DNA of 64,000 bases, taken from the NCBI GenBank assembly GCA_033964015.1, contig CM066916.1, forward strand, positions 18,252,675-18,316,674. The letters run 5' to 3'. How positions within the stretch are numbered: the first letter of the stretch is position 1; each line of letters opens with the position of its first letter. Under the pieces are notes generated by a model. The model was not told the origin of the DNA and searched no databases. It saw only the letters and a list, made by a program, of their open reading frames with translations. The DNA comes from Scolanthus callimorphus. Its lineage: Eukaryota > Cnidaria > Anthozoa > Actiniaria > Edwardsiidae. The translations under genes were made by a program, and so were the position numbers. Positions 10,415 through 21,437 of this stretch are shown in pieces.

Positions 10415-11643
10415 ATGCTAGGAATGAAAGAGATGAGCCCCTTCAATAGCACTGGAAACTCTACTCCTCCATATAATAATAGCATCGTCGGCTACAACTG
10501 CTCAACTACAATTCCAACAAGTCTGCTAAGCTCCACTTTAGCAAGTGTAACAACGCCGCTGATGAGTAACATTACTAACTGTACGAACTGGAACAAATCG
10601 GTTCATCCTTGCAACATCACAAGAATCACACCTAAACACAACCATGTAAACTGTTCTTTATTATCCATGAACTACGAAGAAAAAGTCTGTTGACAGTGGC
10701 TTACTGTATGGTGCTAGTCCTAGCCCTCCTGGGGAATAGTTTAGTAACAGCTGTCGTTCTTACCAACAAGAACATGAAACGATCTACTAACTATTTCATA
10801 ATGAACATGGCGGTTTCAGACCTTATTGTCCCTATATTTGCAATTCCGCGCGAGATCGTGGAGTTGTTTCATGGCGAGAGGCGCTGGTTTATAACAGGAA
10901 ACGCAGGCCTTGTCTTGTGTAAAGTGGCCGGCTTTTTGGAAGACGTCGGAACCACAGTCTCGATATTCAGCCTCCTCCTTATAACTTGCGACAGATTTTG
11001 TGCTGTGGTTTTCCCCCTGAAGAAATACAGTATGTCCGCCAAAGCTTGCAAAGTCCTTATTTTGATGACCTGGTTTATAAGTGCCTGTATATATGGGATC
11101 CTTTTGCATCTACTGGCTTTACTTAAACATCCATGGAAAGACGATTATTATGTTTGCTGGGTGGTATGGAGTTCTCTTCGCCAAACAGATGAGACGACAA
11201 TCGAGCGACCCTACTACCTCTCTCTCTTCGTCTGCCTGTGTCTTATCCCTTTTACAACCATGGCCGTGGCCTATACGATTATCTTCTTCAGCGTTCACAA
11301 CCAGTCTAGCCCCCTCGGAGATTCAATAACCGATCGCCAACGGCGCCAGCGTGTCGAGAGGGAGAAAAAGATCCTACGTATGGCTGTAGCCATCGTGTTA
11401 TGTTTTGCACTGTGCTGGGCGCCTTTTAATATTTCAGCTTTCTTGAAATTCTTCGTTGATAACAGTGAAAACAACTGCTGGCTCGATTATAAGTTCAACG
11501 TCTATGCCTTCTTTCCTACGGTACTTTCAACGGCCCTCAATCCACTGATTTGCTTCACTTTTTGTGAAAACTACCGTCAAGGTATCAAGGCCTGCCTTCG
11601 AAAGCTGGACCCTAGACAAGCTTTCCTGGGCAAAAATACATAG
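10415..11643 (+). CDS. Class A (rhodopsin-family) GPCR, peptide-receptor-like
   Basis: A single-exon receptor of about 409 residues once one base is restored. The first 90 residues are extracellular and carry about nine N-glycosylation sequons (for example NSTGNST, NNS, NCS, NIT, NKS). Seven membrane segments follow: TM1 with GNSLV; TM2 NMAVSDLIVP; TM3 ending ITCDRF, a DRF variant of the DRY G-protein motif; TM4 around LILMTWFISA; TM5 with a conserved proline; TM6 with CWAPF; TM7 with NPLICF in place of NPxxY. Cysteines before TM3 and in loop 2 can form the standard disulphide. The basic third loop and the short C-tail are typical. As printed, the tail and the 7TM core lie in different frames, joined at the A-run 10680-10684; one extra A gives a continuous frame. 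The family suggests signalling at the plasma membrane, with ligand unknown. Confidence 0.88.
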
Positions 11644-13020
11644 ATTTATTACTCATCCACGGTGGACTCAAAAGCGTTATCTTGCGAAAATAGAAAAACC
11701 TCCACGATTCTGCGACATTCATCAATTAGTTTAAAACCTGTTTTACAAAAAAAAAGATATCTTTAGTACTATAATATAATGGAATTGTAATTAGAACAGC
11801 TCCTTAGATGGCGTAAGATCTTCCAGCCTACCACAACATGATAACTAATAAGAAAAAACAAGTGCACCTCACTGCGCTAGGACGGCACTACAGTAGCCTA
11901 TTTTTTTCTTTTGGGGGATTACTCTTGCCATATATATATATGTAATATGTGCGTGTGTGTGTGTGATTGTGCTCGTCCTTTGCACAATGTAACAAAGATG
12001 AATAATAATTGCCAATAAAAAACAAGTTCACTTTGACTCTAATCACCTGTCCAATTCACAAAACTGGGCCCCGGGTTTCTTGTCATTATCTAATTCATAG
12101 TTCCGATCAAACAATGAAAGCCATTTCACGCAATCTGGAGATACCAATCAGAGTTAGAAAGATTTTCCCACGGGGACTGATCGTGTCCACAAACATATTT
12201 AAGAACTTCCGAAATCAGTCCGGCACTTTTTTGCCTTTTATTACAGTATAAACTGAGATGATCCGAAGATAGAGATATCTGGTAAACCTAAGCGGGATCT
12301 GAATATTTTTGGCCTTTTTCAAGGAAAACCCTGCAACCCTGGTTTATTTGTGGGACATAACAACACTAGTAGCTATGGCTTTGAATGACAGGTCGGAACT
12401 ATGAATTAGGAACGGACCATTGAATATTTCAAGGGGAGGTTGCAGGTCTTACTTGTCCAGGATATTTTTTTCCTGGCCCGCTGCAGGAGTTTATTTTGCT
12501 AGCTCATAAACTTGCTTCTTTCTAGATATCTAATGGTTTACAACGCTTATTGCCTCATTGTCACAACTTCTAGACATTTCTACTGTCGCTTTCTGACACA
12601 TGCAACTCGCGTTTGAAAAATTAATATCTACTCAGGTGTACAAATCTGCCGCAGAACCAAAGTTACTGCAAAGTTCGAGAAATGATAAAATAATTAAAAG
12701 TGTAAATACGTGCTAAAGTCTACAAGTTTTGTGGTTAATAACCTCTGCATCAGAACGACATCGGGGCAGAACAACTGAATGAGAATCGCTGTTATCAATA
12801 TAAATCAGTGTCTATTCTACGGCTGCAGCTACGTCTGCCGCCAACCTCCAGTAATTCCAGCCTGCATCGTTTGTAACTTCTTCCTCCCAGACACCCAATC
12901 ACACTTTTCTCGTCCCCAAGCAGCAAGCGAAGGAAATCCATATCTATACCAAAAAGCAAAAAAGCAAGGGAGAGTTTCTACTAACCTAAATCACAGGGGG
13001 TCATCCTCTCACGCGCCGGT
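11644..13020. other. Intergenic 3' of GPCR
   Basis: No gene recognised. AATAAA near 12014 is a possible polyadenylation signal for the receptor, 370 bases after its stop. A TA/GT simple repeat lies at 11930-11965. A MITE occupies 12088-12413. Confidence 0.4.
12088..12413. mobile_element. TIR element (MITE)
   Basis: The left end contains CTAATTCATAGTTCCGATCA followed by AATGAAAGCCAT; the right end carries ATGGCTTTGAATGACAGG and CGGAACTATGAATTAG, an imperfect reverse complement. About 325 bp, no coding capacity. Confidence 0.6.
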
Positions 13021-13024
13021 GTCC

Positions 13025-13612
13025 TCCACCTCCTCCCGTTGTAAAGGGGAGGTGATGGGAGGACCATCTCCTCTCACCTCCTCCCAGTGTAAAGGTGAGG
13101 TGATGGGAGGACCATCTCCACTCACCTCCTCCCAGTGTAAAGATGAGGTGATGGGAGGACCATCTCCTCTCACCTCCTCCCAGTGTAAAGGTGAGGTGAT
13201 GGGGACCATCTCCACTCACCTCCTCCCAGTGTAAAGGTGAGGTGAAGGGAGGACCATCTCCTCTCACCTCCTCCCAGTGTAAAGGTGAGGTGATGGGAGG
13301 ACCATCTCCTCTCACCTCCTCCCAGTGTAAAGGTGAGGTGATGGGAGGACCATCTCCTCTCACCTCCTCCCAGTGTAAAGGTGAGGTGATGGGAGGACCA
13401 TCTCTTTCACCTCCTCCCAGTGTAAAGGTGAGGTGAGGGTAGGACCATCTCCTCTCACATCCTCCCAGTGTAATGGGGGGTTGATGGGGACCATCTCCTC
13501 TCACCTCCTCCCAGTGTAAAGGTGAGGTGATGGGAGGACCATCTCCTTTCACCTCCTCCCAGTGTAATGGGGGATTGATGGGAACCATCTCCTCTCACCT
13601 CCTCCCAGTGTA
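13025..13612. repeat. 48-bp minisatellite, about 12 copies
   Basis: The unit reads approximately AGTGTAAAGGTGAGGTGATG, GGAGGACCATCT, CCTCTCACCTCCTCCC. Copies differ by a few bases and some are shortened. Each unit is itself partly self-complementary (GGTGAGGTG against CACCTCCTC), so the array can fold. The length is a multiple of three, which keeps long frames open on both strands (a 195-codon one on the minus strand); I do not regard them as genes. Confidence 0.92.
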
Positions 13613-14071
13613 AAATGTCCTACGTCATATTGGTTGGTTCTTGGTTTATTTCACTCCTAAATAGCTAGAATAAGCTAAACACAGGAGGCTAATCAGAAAA
13701 TTAATATATTTAAGTAACAGTATTTAGTATAATTACTCAAGCGATTCCGCGCGCTGATTGGTCGAGACGTTCGTAATATTTTGCTTTAGTATATACCAGC
13801 TCGGCAACCTCCTAAGAACGACCAATTTGATTGGTTTAGAGTCTCGGAATCTGAGACATTATTTACCTCCGAAACAGTAGATATTGTGTTGGCAAGCAAA
13901 TTTCATGTAGAGGCGAAGAAATGTCAGTCAACAAAACTAAAGAAGCAACAAATTAGATTTCTTTGTCTCAAAATCGGTCTCTCTGGATTTAATATGTCTC
14001 ACAAATCGTCTGAGCATTGTTTGTGAAAAACACGCTTGCACTGTGAAACCCAAGTTGAAAAACTTTAGCTG

Positions 14072-14475
14072 GCAAAGCCACAGGTCGCCCAAGCTCTTGT
14101 TTCATATTTTAATAAATTTGAATGAATTTAGGCTGTTTTAGAGCACTCTGCATAGCTTGCATTTTGGCTGTTGCAGTCGAAATTTGTAAAATAATGAAAA
14201 TAAAAGAATTGTTCAATCATCTTAGGTGGGGGAGGTTTGTGAATGATATCTCTCGAAAAAGTGATCCAAATGGCTTAAGACTTCCCAGAGGAGATCACAA
14301 AGGGCTAATAAACAAGTAAGTACAACATGATTGAACAATTCTTTATTTTCATTATTTTACAAATTTCGACTGCAACAGCCAAAATGCAAGCTATGCAGAG
14401 TGCTCTAAAACAGCCTAAATTCATTCAAATTTATTAAAATATGAAACAAGAGCTTGGGCGATCTGTGGCAAAGCA
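14072..14475. repeat. Large inverted repeat (foldback), 148-bp arms
   Basis: The arm at about 14072-14220 is repeated as its reverse complement at about 14327-14475, almost identically, around a 106-bp unique spacer. The outer ends carry GGTCGCCCAAGCTCTTG and its complement. This looks like a young foldback transposon, and transcripts would form a long hairpin. Confidence 0.88.
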
Positions 14476-15209
14476 TGAATGAAAATTCTTTTTCGGCATG
14501 TACTTTCCCTTTATTTTATTTATTTGACAAAAATCAAAATTATAATCTACAATATGTCGAGAAAATACAGTCGAAAGAGCTAATTTTCAAAGTACCTGAG
14601 GATGGTTTGTGTCTTGCAACGACTGATCGGCAGCTTTGCGAGCGAATTGTCCGCCACAAAGGAGACTTCTGTTAGTAGTTAGTTATCCTTCTTCTTGCCT
14701 GATGATAACCCCATCAAGCCTTTTCATAAGGTTTCGTGTAGTTGTTTTATCCTGCTAAATCGTTTTTCCCTCAATATCCAGTGTTTACGGTGTTTGCTCA
14801 CTCCATTTTTCCAGCAAACTAAAATAATTAAGGTACTTAAGTTACTTGTGCAACGAGTGGCTGCCGACAAATAATTTTCATCTCGGAAACTTTTGGCGAA
14901 TTGCTTACAAATGCTCTCCAATTTGCAGCTATATTCCTTCTTGAATTGAAATGATGCAATATATTGCTCGCTACATGTCCAAATTTGTTGAAAATCCCTT
15001 GAATTGTCCACTTTTTTCCGCAGCTTTTCGAAGTAAATGCTTGCAAACTTTCTAGAGCTGTCAAAATCGACCAAAAACATGCTTATGCAAATCACCTATA
15101 AAGTTTGCGTGAGTTTTGTCACGCACGCAGTTTTAAAACGCTAACACAACTTTTCTTATTGTTTTCCGACTGAAAATTCGGCAGGTTGCCTTGCTGGCAT
15201 ATACTAAAA

Positions 15210-15321
15210 CACTTATTCTATTTCAATTTCGGTGGATAGTGGCTTTAGGAATATTTACCTCGAGCCTGCGGCTCTCGGTAAATATTCTGCCACTATCCAC
15301 CTCAATGAAATAGAATAAGTG
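15210..15321. repeat. Foldback element with GC-rich loop
   Basis: ACACTTATTCTATTTCAATT and GGTGGATAGTGG on the left are mirrored by CCACTATCCACC and AAATAGAATAAGTG on the right. The centre, CGAGCCTGCGGCTCTCGG, is itself a small palindrome. The same architecture (AT-rich arms, GC-rich palindromic centre) recurs at 16240-16390 and 6546-6690. Confidence 0.75.
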
Positions 15322-15424
15322 CTAAATATTCACCTATAGTCGCGGTGATTATTCGCCGATATATTTACGTCGCCTTCGGCGACGAATTGTTAAATATACC
15401 TTACTAGTGAGAAAATAATAATAA

Positions 15425-15965
15425 ATAGACAATAATATTCTACGTCATAATCTCATCTGACAAGCGAATATCAGTAAGTAAGATCAGGCAATAATATTCT
15501 ACGTCATAATCACATCGGAAGAGGGAATGTCAAATAATTGCGGTCAGACAATAATATTCTACGTCATAATCTCATGCATCTGACGAGCGAAAATCAGTAA
15601 TTGATATCTGACAATAATAGTCTACTCAATAGCCGTATTTACACTAGAGGACGGAAAACTCGTCATGACGGGTTTTTCGTCTGACGAGTTTTCCGTCTGA
15701 TATGAATTCAGACGATATCCCGTCAAAAATCCGTCTTGTCCCGGTTTCACACTAAGACGAGTTTTCCGTCCAGACGTGAATACAGCTAATAATCACATCT
15801 GACGAGCGAATATTAATAATTGAGATCAGACAATAATATTTTACGTCATAATCACATTGGAAGAGGGAATATCAATTATTGCGATCAGACAATATTATTG
15901 TACGTCAAAATCATATTTGACGAGCGATTTTCAGTACAATTGCGATCAGACAATTACGTCAAGAT
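15425..15965. repeat. Diverged minisatellite, about 60-bp unit
   Basis: Around seven copies share AGACAATAATATTCTACGTC, then ATAATC(A/T)CATC(T/G)GA and GCGAATATCA. The array is split by a MITE at about 15634-15792. Confidence 0.8.
15634..15792. mobile_element. MITE inside the 60-bp minisatellite
   Basis: The left end AGCCGTATTTACACTAGA with GACGGAAAACTCGTC is matched by the reverse complement of GACGAGTTTTCCGTCCAGAC and GTGAATACAGCT on the right. Inside are further copies of GACGAGTTTTCCGTC in both orientations. About 160 bp, no coding capacity. Confidence 0.7.
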
Positions 15966-16239
15966 CATATCATATCGTTTGGCCACCACATCGCAAGTGT
16001 ACGAAATATTATGACCAAAACAAGTCATGAAAATGTTGCACTTATATTTCTAGCTGTTATTTACTAGAAAATGGGTGAGATTTCTTTATTTTTCTTGTCC
16101 GTTTTACCAAGAGCGCGCGTCTGCAGTCTGCAGTCCGGCAGCTACTTCTCCGCCATTTGGATCCCCAATCACATGGAGACCACGTGACACTCATCGTGGA
16201 ACTTCGACCGGAAGTGCACGTTGTTGTATATTAGTATAT

Positions 16240-16390
16240 ATAATAGGACTCCATGCTGTCCAATTAAGAAAAAATTGGATGATTAAGAGGAACTCTAAAA
16301 TTGGACGAGGCCGCAGGCCGAGTCCAATTTGGAGTTCCGAGGAATTATCCAATTTTTTCTTAATTGGACAAGCATGGAGTCCTGTTATTT
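16240..16390. repeat. Foldback element
   Basis: GGACTCCATGCTGTCCAATT and AAGAAAAAATTGGAT on the left are mirrored by ATCCAATTTTTTCTT and AATTGGACAAGCATGGAGTC on the right. The centre AGGCCGCAGGCCG is a GC-rich palindrome. Shorter related words (GTCCAATTAAGA-like) continue to about 16500. Confidence 0.75.
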
Positions 16391-16547
16391 ATTAATTATA
16401 TAACATCCATTGTTCAAACCCAAACTGTACAATTTTAGGTGCGAACTGTCCAGTTAGAGCGCGCGCGATCCAATTAAAAAATAATTGGACGATTAAAGAA
16501 AAATCGATCTGCCGGCACAATGGGATTTCGAGCTGGTTATATAATTA

Positions 16548-19500
16548 AATCTGACCAGGGGGGGTACGCAGCAGGGCCTGGGACCGAGTCACTATGATCA
16601 CTCCGAGTTGGTGAGCTGTCAATCAACAACTCGCATCTCATTAAAATGCAAAAATCCAATATGGCGGCCGATGCTGACGGCGGGGAAGTTTGACTACGCA
16701 ATTGCTTTTATTCCGTCTTTCGTTGAATTTTTCTCTGATTGAAAATTATCAAGATTACGTTAATAACCAAGCTTCTCTTTGGGAGATTTCAGAAGTATTC
16801 TAGGCTTCGCCATTTGATTAAAAACGCCAACGGTGACTTGTGCAGGTTGTTTCATATCGTGATTTCATCGATTTTGCATCTTGTTTGGGCTGATGCTCGC
16901 GTTTGGATGCCTAAATTAACCGGAAAACGATATAAAAGCAGGCGATTTTTGAATCCGGATATGTTCTGGAGATGCAGGTTACATAGGAGACCACGTCGGC
17001 TGACCACGGTATGATTTGCACTGGAAATTGATCAGTGGATTTGGTTGGCATTTCTTGAACGGAGCTGAAAGCTTAACTGAGAACATTCATATGTACTTTA
17101 GACGACATCCACTTTTAATAGGTAAGAGTTGTGTCCATCTTCACTTTAAATATGTGGTTTAGGGACACGTTTTGGGCATGGGACGGTGACCATCTTATTT
17201 TTAGCTTTGTGTATTTTTTGTAGTCACTGTATTTTCTTTGATCTTTTACCCGTTAGTTTTTATGTACGAGTACAATATAACATCATTGCCTTAAAGTTTC
17301 CATAACCCTAGACTGTGAGTTCAGTAAATCTTGAATCGAAACATGTTTATATTCCTGGAGACTCCTCATATCAGCTGGGCGGGGGTGCTTGTTGTATCTT
17401 TTAGGGGTAGAAATCGTGCCCTGGGGTATTTTTTAGGGTACCCAATCAACAATTTTGCCCTTCAAATTAAGACAAAAGAACTTTGAATCGCTGTAAAACC
17501 TCTGGCTGTTTTTTTTAGCAATTGTTTGATTTTCTTTTTATCTCTAAACAGGTTCACATGGATGGACTTAATCCTATATGCATTGGGCCTTCAGAAGGAT
17601 GAGGAGGAGTCCCAGGGCAAGGACTCCATAAAATAGATGCTTATTAGGAAAATTATGTACTGTGCGACTACGTCAACTGGGCCATCCTGCAAAAAGTTAT
17701 TCAGAGATTCAAACCACTTTAGGGAATTTTCATACCTGAACTACGTTTGGTGATGAGTAATTAAGTGTTTGAAGTTATTTCTGCTCATAATTTTCACATT
17801 TTTTTAGAGAAAAGCGAATTTTTTTTGATGCCTGATATCTCAAGAAAATCAAGATCCTTTGTTCTGTACTTGCTTTCCGATTGGCTAACTTCTTACAAAA
17901 TGGCCTGGTTGACGTAGTCGCACAGAACCCTCAAGCCTCAGGGGTAGCAAAGGGTATGCTCTACAGAAATTTTACCCCTATGAGAACATAGCAGCTTGGA
18001 TGTAGTGGTAAACTGAAGAAAATGTTAATTTAAGGGATAGTAAATACAAAAATGTTTCACTAATTTTATAATTGTTGAAACAAATTATTCTGTTACCCTC
18101 CTAAGGGATAGCAGACTCTTTGCACTTGGGTGAATTTTATACCCTAAGGGACAGGACAATGGCCCACTGTACCTCTGATGAGAACTAACAGAATTATTGT
18201 ATGTTTTGTAGGAATAAACTTTTTATTGTACACCCATTGAACTTATTGGGTTCAGTCCAAGTGCAATTGCTGTAAGTTTTAAAATGTTGTTTTCTGTTCC
18301 ATGTACCACCATCACAGAGATGCAAACATTTCAGATCTTGTGTCAATCCTTTACTAGGGCGGCTACAAAAACAAATCCAGAGACAGAGTTTCTCATCTTT
18401 CCCTTTACAATATTGATTTTGTTACCAAACACTTTGTGTAGGCTTTTAAAAGAGGCCACATATTTTGTTTCGTATAAGCTTTTTTAGATGTACACTAGAA
18501 ATGATGCTACTGTTGTGTAAAATCAATTGCTAGTAGACTTCTTAGAAACACTGACAAATGTTTGTCTTGCAGAATGTGTCTGATCAGAAGATTTAAAAAA
18601 ATGCTTCTTCTGAGTCACTTAAATCAGAGCGGGTATCACTGTTGTCATCATTGAACTGATAGATTTCATCTCTGATACTGGTGGCATCATAATTCGGGTC
18701 ATAGTCAGGGGGAGGTCAAAATCTTTTAATCCTACTAGCATAGAGGGGGGCTGCAACCTATGTTGGGCTAAATTATGTGGTGCCTTTGTATTTCTGCTCT
18801 TCAACAAGGGACCAAGAATGTAGCAACAACCACTTCCTCACTGCTTCATAACCTTTCCATTTGCAATTTTATTGTCAGTCAAGACACCACATTACAGACA
18901 ACTGGTATGTTGTGAGATCCACATGGTTTCTATCTTTGGCTTTTGTTACCAAAGCATCCAACATAAATGAGTTTAGTATAATTACTCAAGTGATTATAAG
19001 AAATTCAGCCACTGATTGATCAAGAGGTTGTTTTCTCTTGCAAAAGGATTGGGAGTGCATGTACAAGTTTTGCTATGATTGTGAAAAAATCCCCCAAAAC
19101 AAGCTTTATTGTCCAAAAACCTTGAATCACTTGAGAAAATTATACTAAAACAATCAGTCGCCTCAGGCTCTGAGATTATCAGAAAATAGAACTCAACGTT
19201 ATTTTGGTGACTATTTGCCAATAATCATGTCGCCTTCGGCAGCTAATTGTTAAGATGGTAATTTCATTCAGTATTCCATTGCTAATAAAGAAGTCCACCA
19301 TTTCAGACAGTTCATAATATTATGCTTCTTGAGCTCACTGTGAAATAGTGTGTTCTGCTGTGGTTGACCCCCGGGGGGGTTCTCCCATGTAAGAGTGATA
19401 GGGGTGCTCGTTGGGACATCGGAAAATATACCCTAAAAAATACCAGGACATAAAAAATCCACCCCCTAAAAAATACCATATAAAACAAAATGACCCCTAA

Positions 19501-21437
19501 AAAATACCAACAATAAACCTTTTTTGTTATTGTTTATTGTTTCTCATCTCAAAACAAGCTTATTTTAGAGCTAAAAAATAACGAAAGAAAGAAAGAAAAC
19601 GTTTCCTTGGTTTGAGACCCTTTCATTCATTTGGTACCCCTAAAAAATACCATTTATTAGTGAAAGCCACAATTTTTCTTCGATACCCCCTAAAAAATAC
19701 CCGAGAACGATTTTGACCCCTAAAAAATACGACGAGCACCCCTATCAGGTTGACATGTGAAGAACCCCCCCCGGGGGTTGACCTCTCAACATGCTGTAGT
19801 GCATCATATGATCTGTGGAATTTTGGTCAATTGTCACAGTTTTCAACAAGAGTGAGAAGGAAACTTGTTTTTGCTACCACAATTGGGAATGTACAGTTTC
19901 ACCCCTAAAAGTACCAAATAATGGCTCAAACAGATTTTTACCTATAAGACCCATCAAGAAATTGGAAATAAACTTTTGAATACAATAGTATACAGTGTTG
20001 CATTAATTTTCTCCTTCACGATTCTCCATTTTCTATCACTTCTGTAGATGACATCATCCCAATAGAGATCATATAGATCACTGATTTTCCAGAATAAGTT
20101 AAAAAACGAAAATATGTTTAATGGAAACCAGCAAGCTAACGGAAGTCCAGTCCCTGAACTCTCCTTCACTGCTCTGTTGTTGCATGTGGTCTCAGAAAGA
20201 GAGAGTCCAGAAATCTTTGTATGCGCTTAGGCTAGATCTGACCAAGAACTTGGTGTTTTTTGTTAGGGCGCATGATCCGAATACAGCTGTTGGAGATTAT
20301 TCGTTGAATTTTTGTGGTTACGGTCACAAGGGCATCCTATCTTGATGGACCAAATTCATGTAGCAAACAACCGATTTCCAGCAACAGTATTTGGATCATG
20401 TGCACTAACGAAAAAAACCAAATGCTTAGTGCATGTGCATACAAAGGTTCTTTCGGCAACCACAGGCAACAATAATAATATATTAACAATAATAATGGGT
20501 TACGCAAATGGGATTCCACTAGGTGGCTCTTCTTCCGTTGCGGATGTAGCCACAAAGGAGAGTGCAGGGACTGGACTAGGTAATGACCAAAAGGCACAGA
20601 AATTTGCTTGTTGAATGTGCCATTTTTGATTTGAATGTGACTATGGCTCATGATTGGGCCACTTCCTAGTCAGTGGCACACACATGCTCTTTTTTACTAG
20701 AATCATAAGAATCTGAACTTGGTAAGGGATATGGTTCAAGATTCGTGGCAACTGAAATAACTGCTCGCGATACAGTGTCGCAAGGATGTAGCACACGTAA
20801 ATAAAATCTCCAACAACACACCAGCACTCTCAATCTTTGAATGAGTGACTGCAATTGTTTTTCCTTGTTTTATTTGAGATTTTCTTGTTTTCTCACTTTA
20901 AGTTTCATTTCATAAAGTCACGAAGGGCAGGGCCCTTCAAGTGCAAATGTCAAATCAAGTGCAAATGTCAAATCATATGAGGAGAAATCTTCACCGGTAC
21001 CTGTGCAACGAGTTCCATACAAATACTGTGGCGTAGAGTTGTTCTGACATTCCATATTTTACTTTATTACAAGGCAAACGCCCTCCGAATCCGTCTTATC
21101 TCCTTTCAGTTCCAGAACCATCCCGAAAAAACGAGCGAAATTCAACAGAGTAATTCTCTTCTCCATCTTTTACATCATCTTGCACGAGGAGAACGTAATA
21201 ACCTAAAGACTCGGTTATTACAAATCAAATATAACACAAATTTTCGGTTCAAAAAAGCCTTTAAATCCTCCCTTTCTTCACTTTCCAATATGGCGGCCGT
21301 TGGCGTTCTAGAATCATGCACTTGCGCATGCGCAGTATCCAATTTATTTTGATTGACATTTTTTCAGCTCGGAGGTATCATCGTGACGGAAAAAGCGGCA
21401 AGATCAAAGGGAGCTGCGTACCCCCCCTGAATCTGAC
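16548..21437. mobile_element. 4.9-kb DNA transposon with 8-bp target duplication
   Basis: The outermost 17 bases, CAGGGGGGGTACGCAGC at 16556-16572 and its exact complement at 21413-21429, are flanked on both sides by the direct repeat AATCTGAC. Weaker inverted similarity continues inward (CTCCGAG, GTCAATCAA, CCAATATGGCGGCCG). An 8-bp duplication and CAGGG ends fit the hAT or P superfamilies. No intact transposase is visible. A minus-strand stretch near 18600-18720 encodes an acidic, serine-rich tail ending SDSEEAFF and a stop, which could be the C-terminus of a decayed protein. A smaller TIR element is nested at 19366-19786. It is either a non-autonomous or a decayed full copy. Confidence 0.82.
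19366..19786. mobile_element. Nested TIR element with CCCCTAAAAAATACC motifs
   Basis: The ends ACCCCCGGGGGGGTTCT and its near-complement AGAACCCCCCCCGGGGGT are flanked by TTGA on each side, and further inverted matches include ATAGGGGTGCTCG. The interior holds about six copies of CCCCTAAAAAATACC in one orientation, reaching the right TIR. No coding capacity. Related motifs occur near 17390-18170 and 22350-22690. Confidence 0.75.

Noticed and set aside
11930..11965. TA/GT repeat as a regulatory Z-DNA element of the GPCR
   Set aside because: Short simple repeats like this are common and nothing ties it to the receptor.
13001..13588. 195-codon minus-strand frame with HWEEVRGDGP repeats as a repeat protein gene
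   Set aside because: It exists only because a 48-bp minisatellite unit is divisible by three; the plus strand is open as well, and there is no promoter, splice or homology support.
20121..20651. Overlapping 70-104-codon frames inside the 4.9-kb transposon as a transposase
   Set aside because: They fall in an old inverted repeat (about 20215-20300 against 20370-20455) and contain no catalytic motif.
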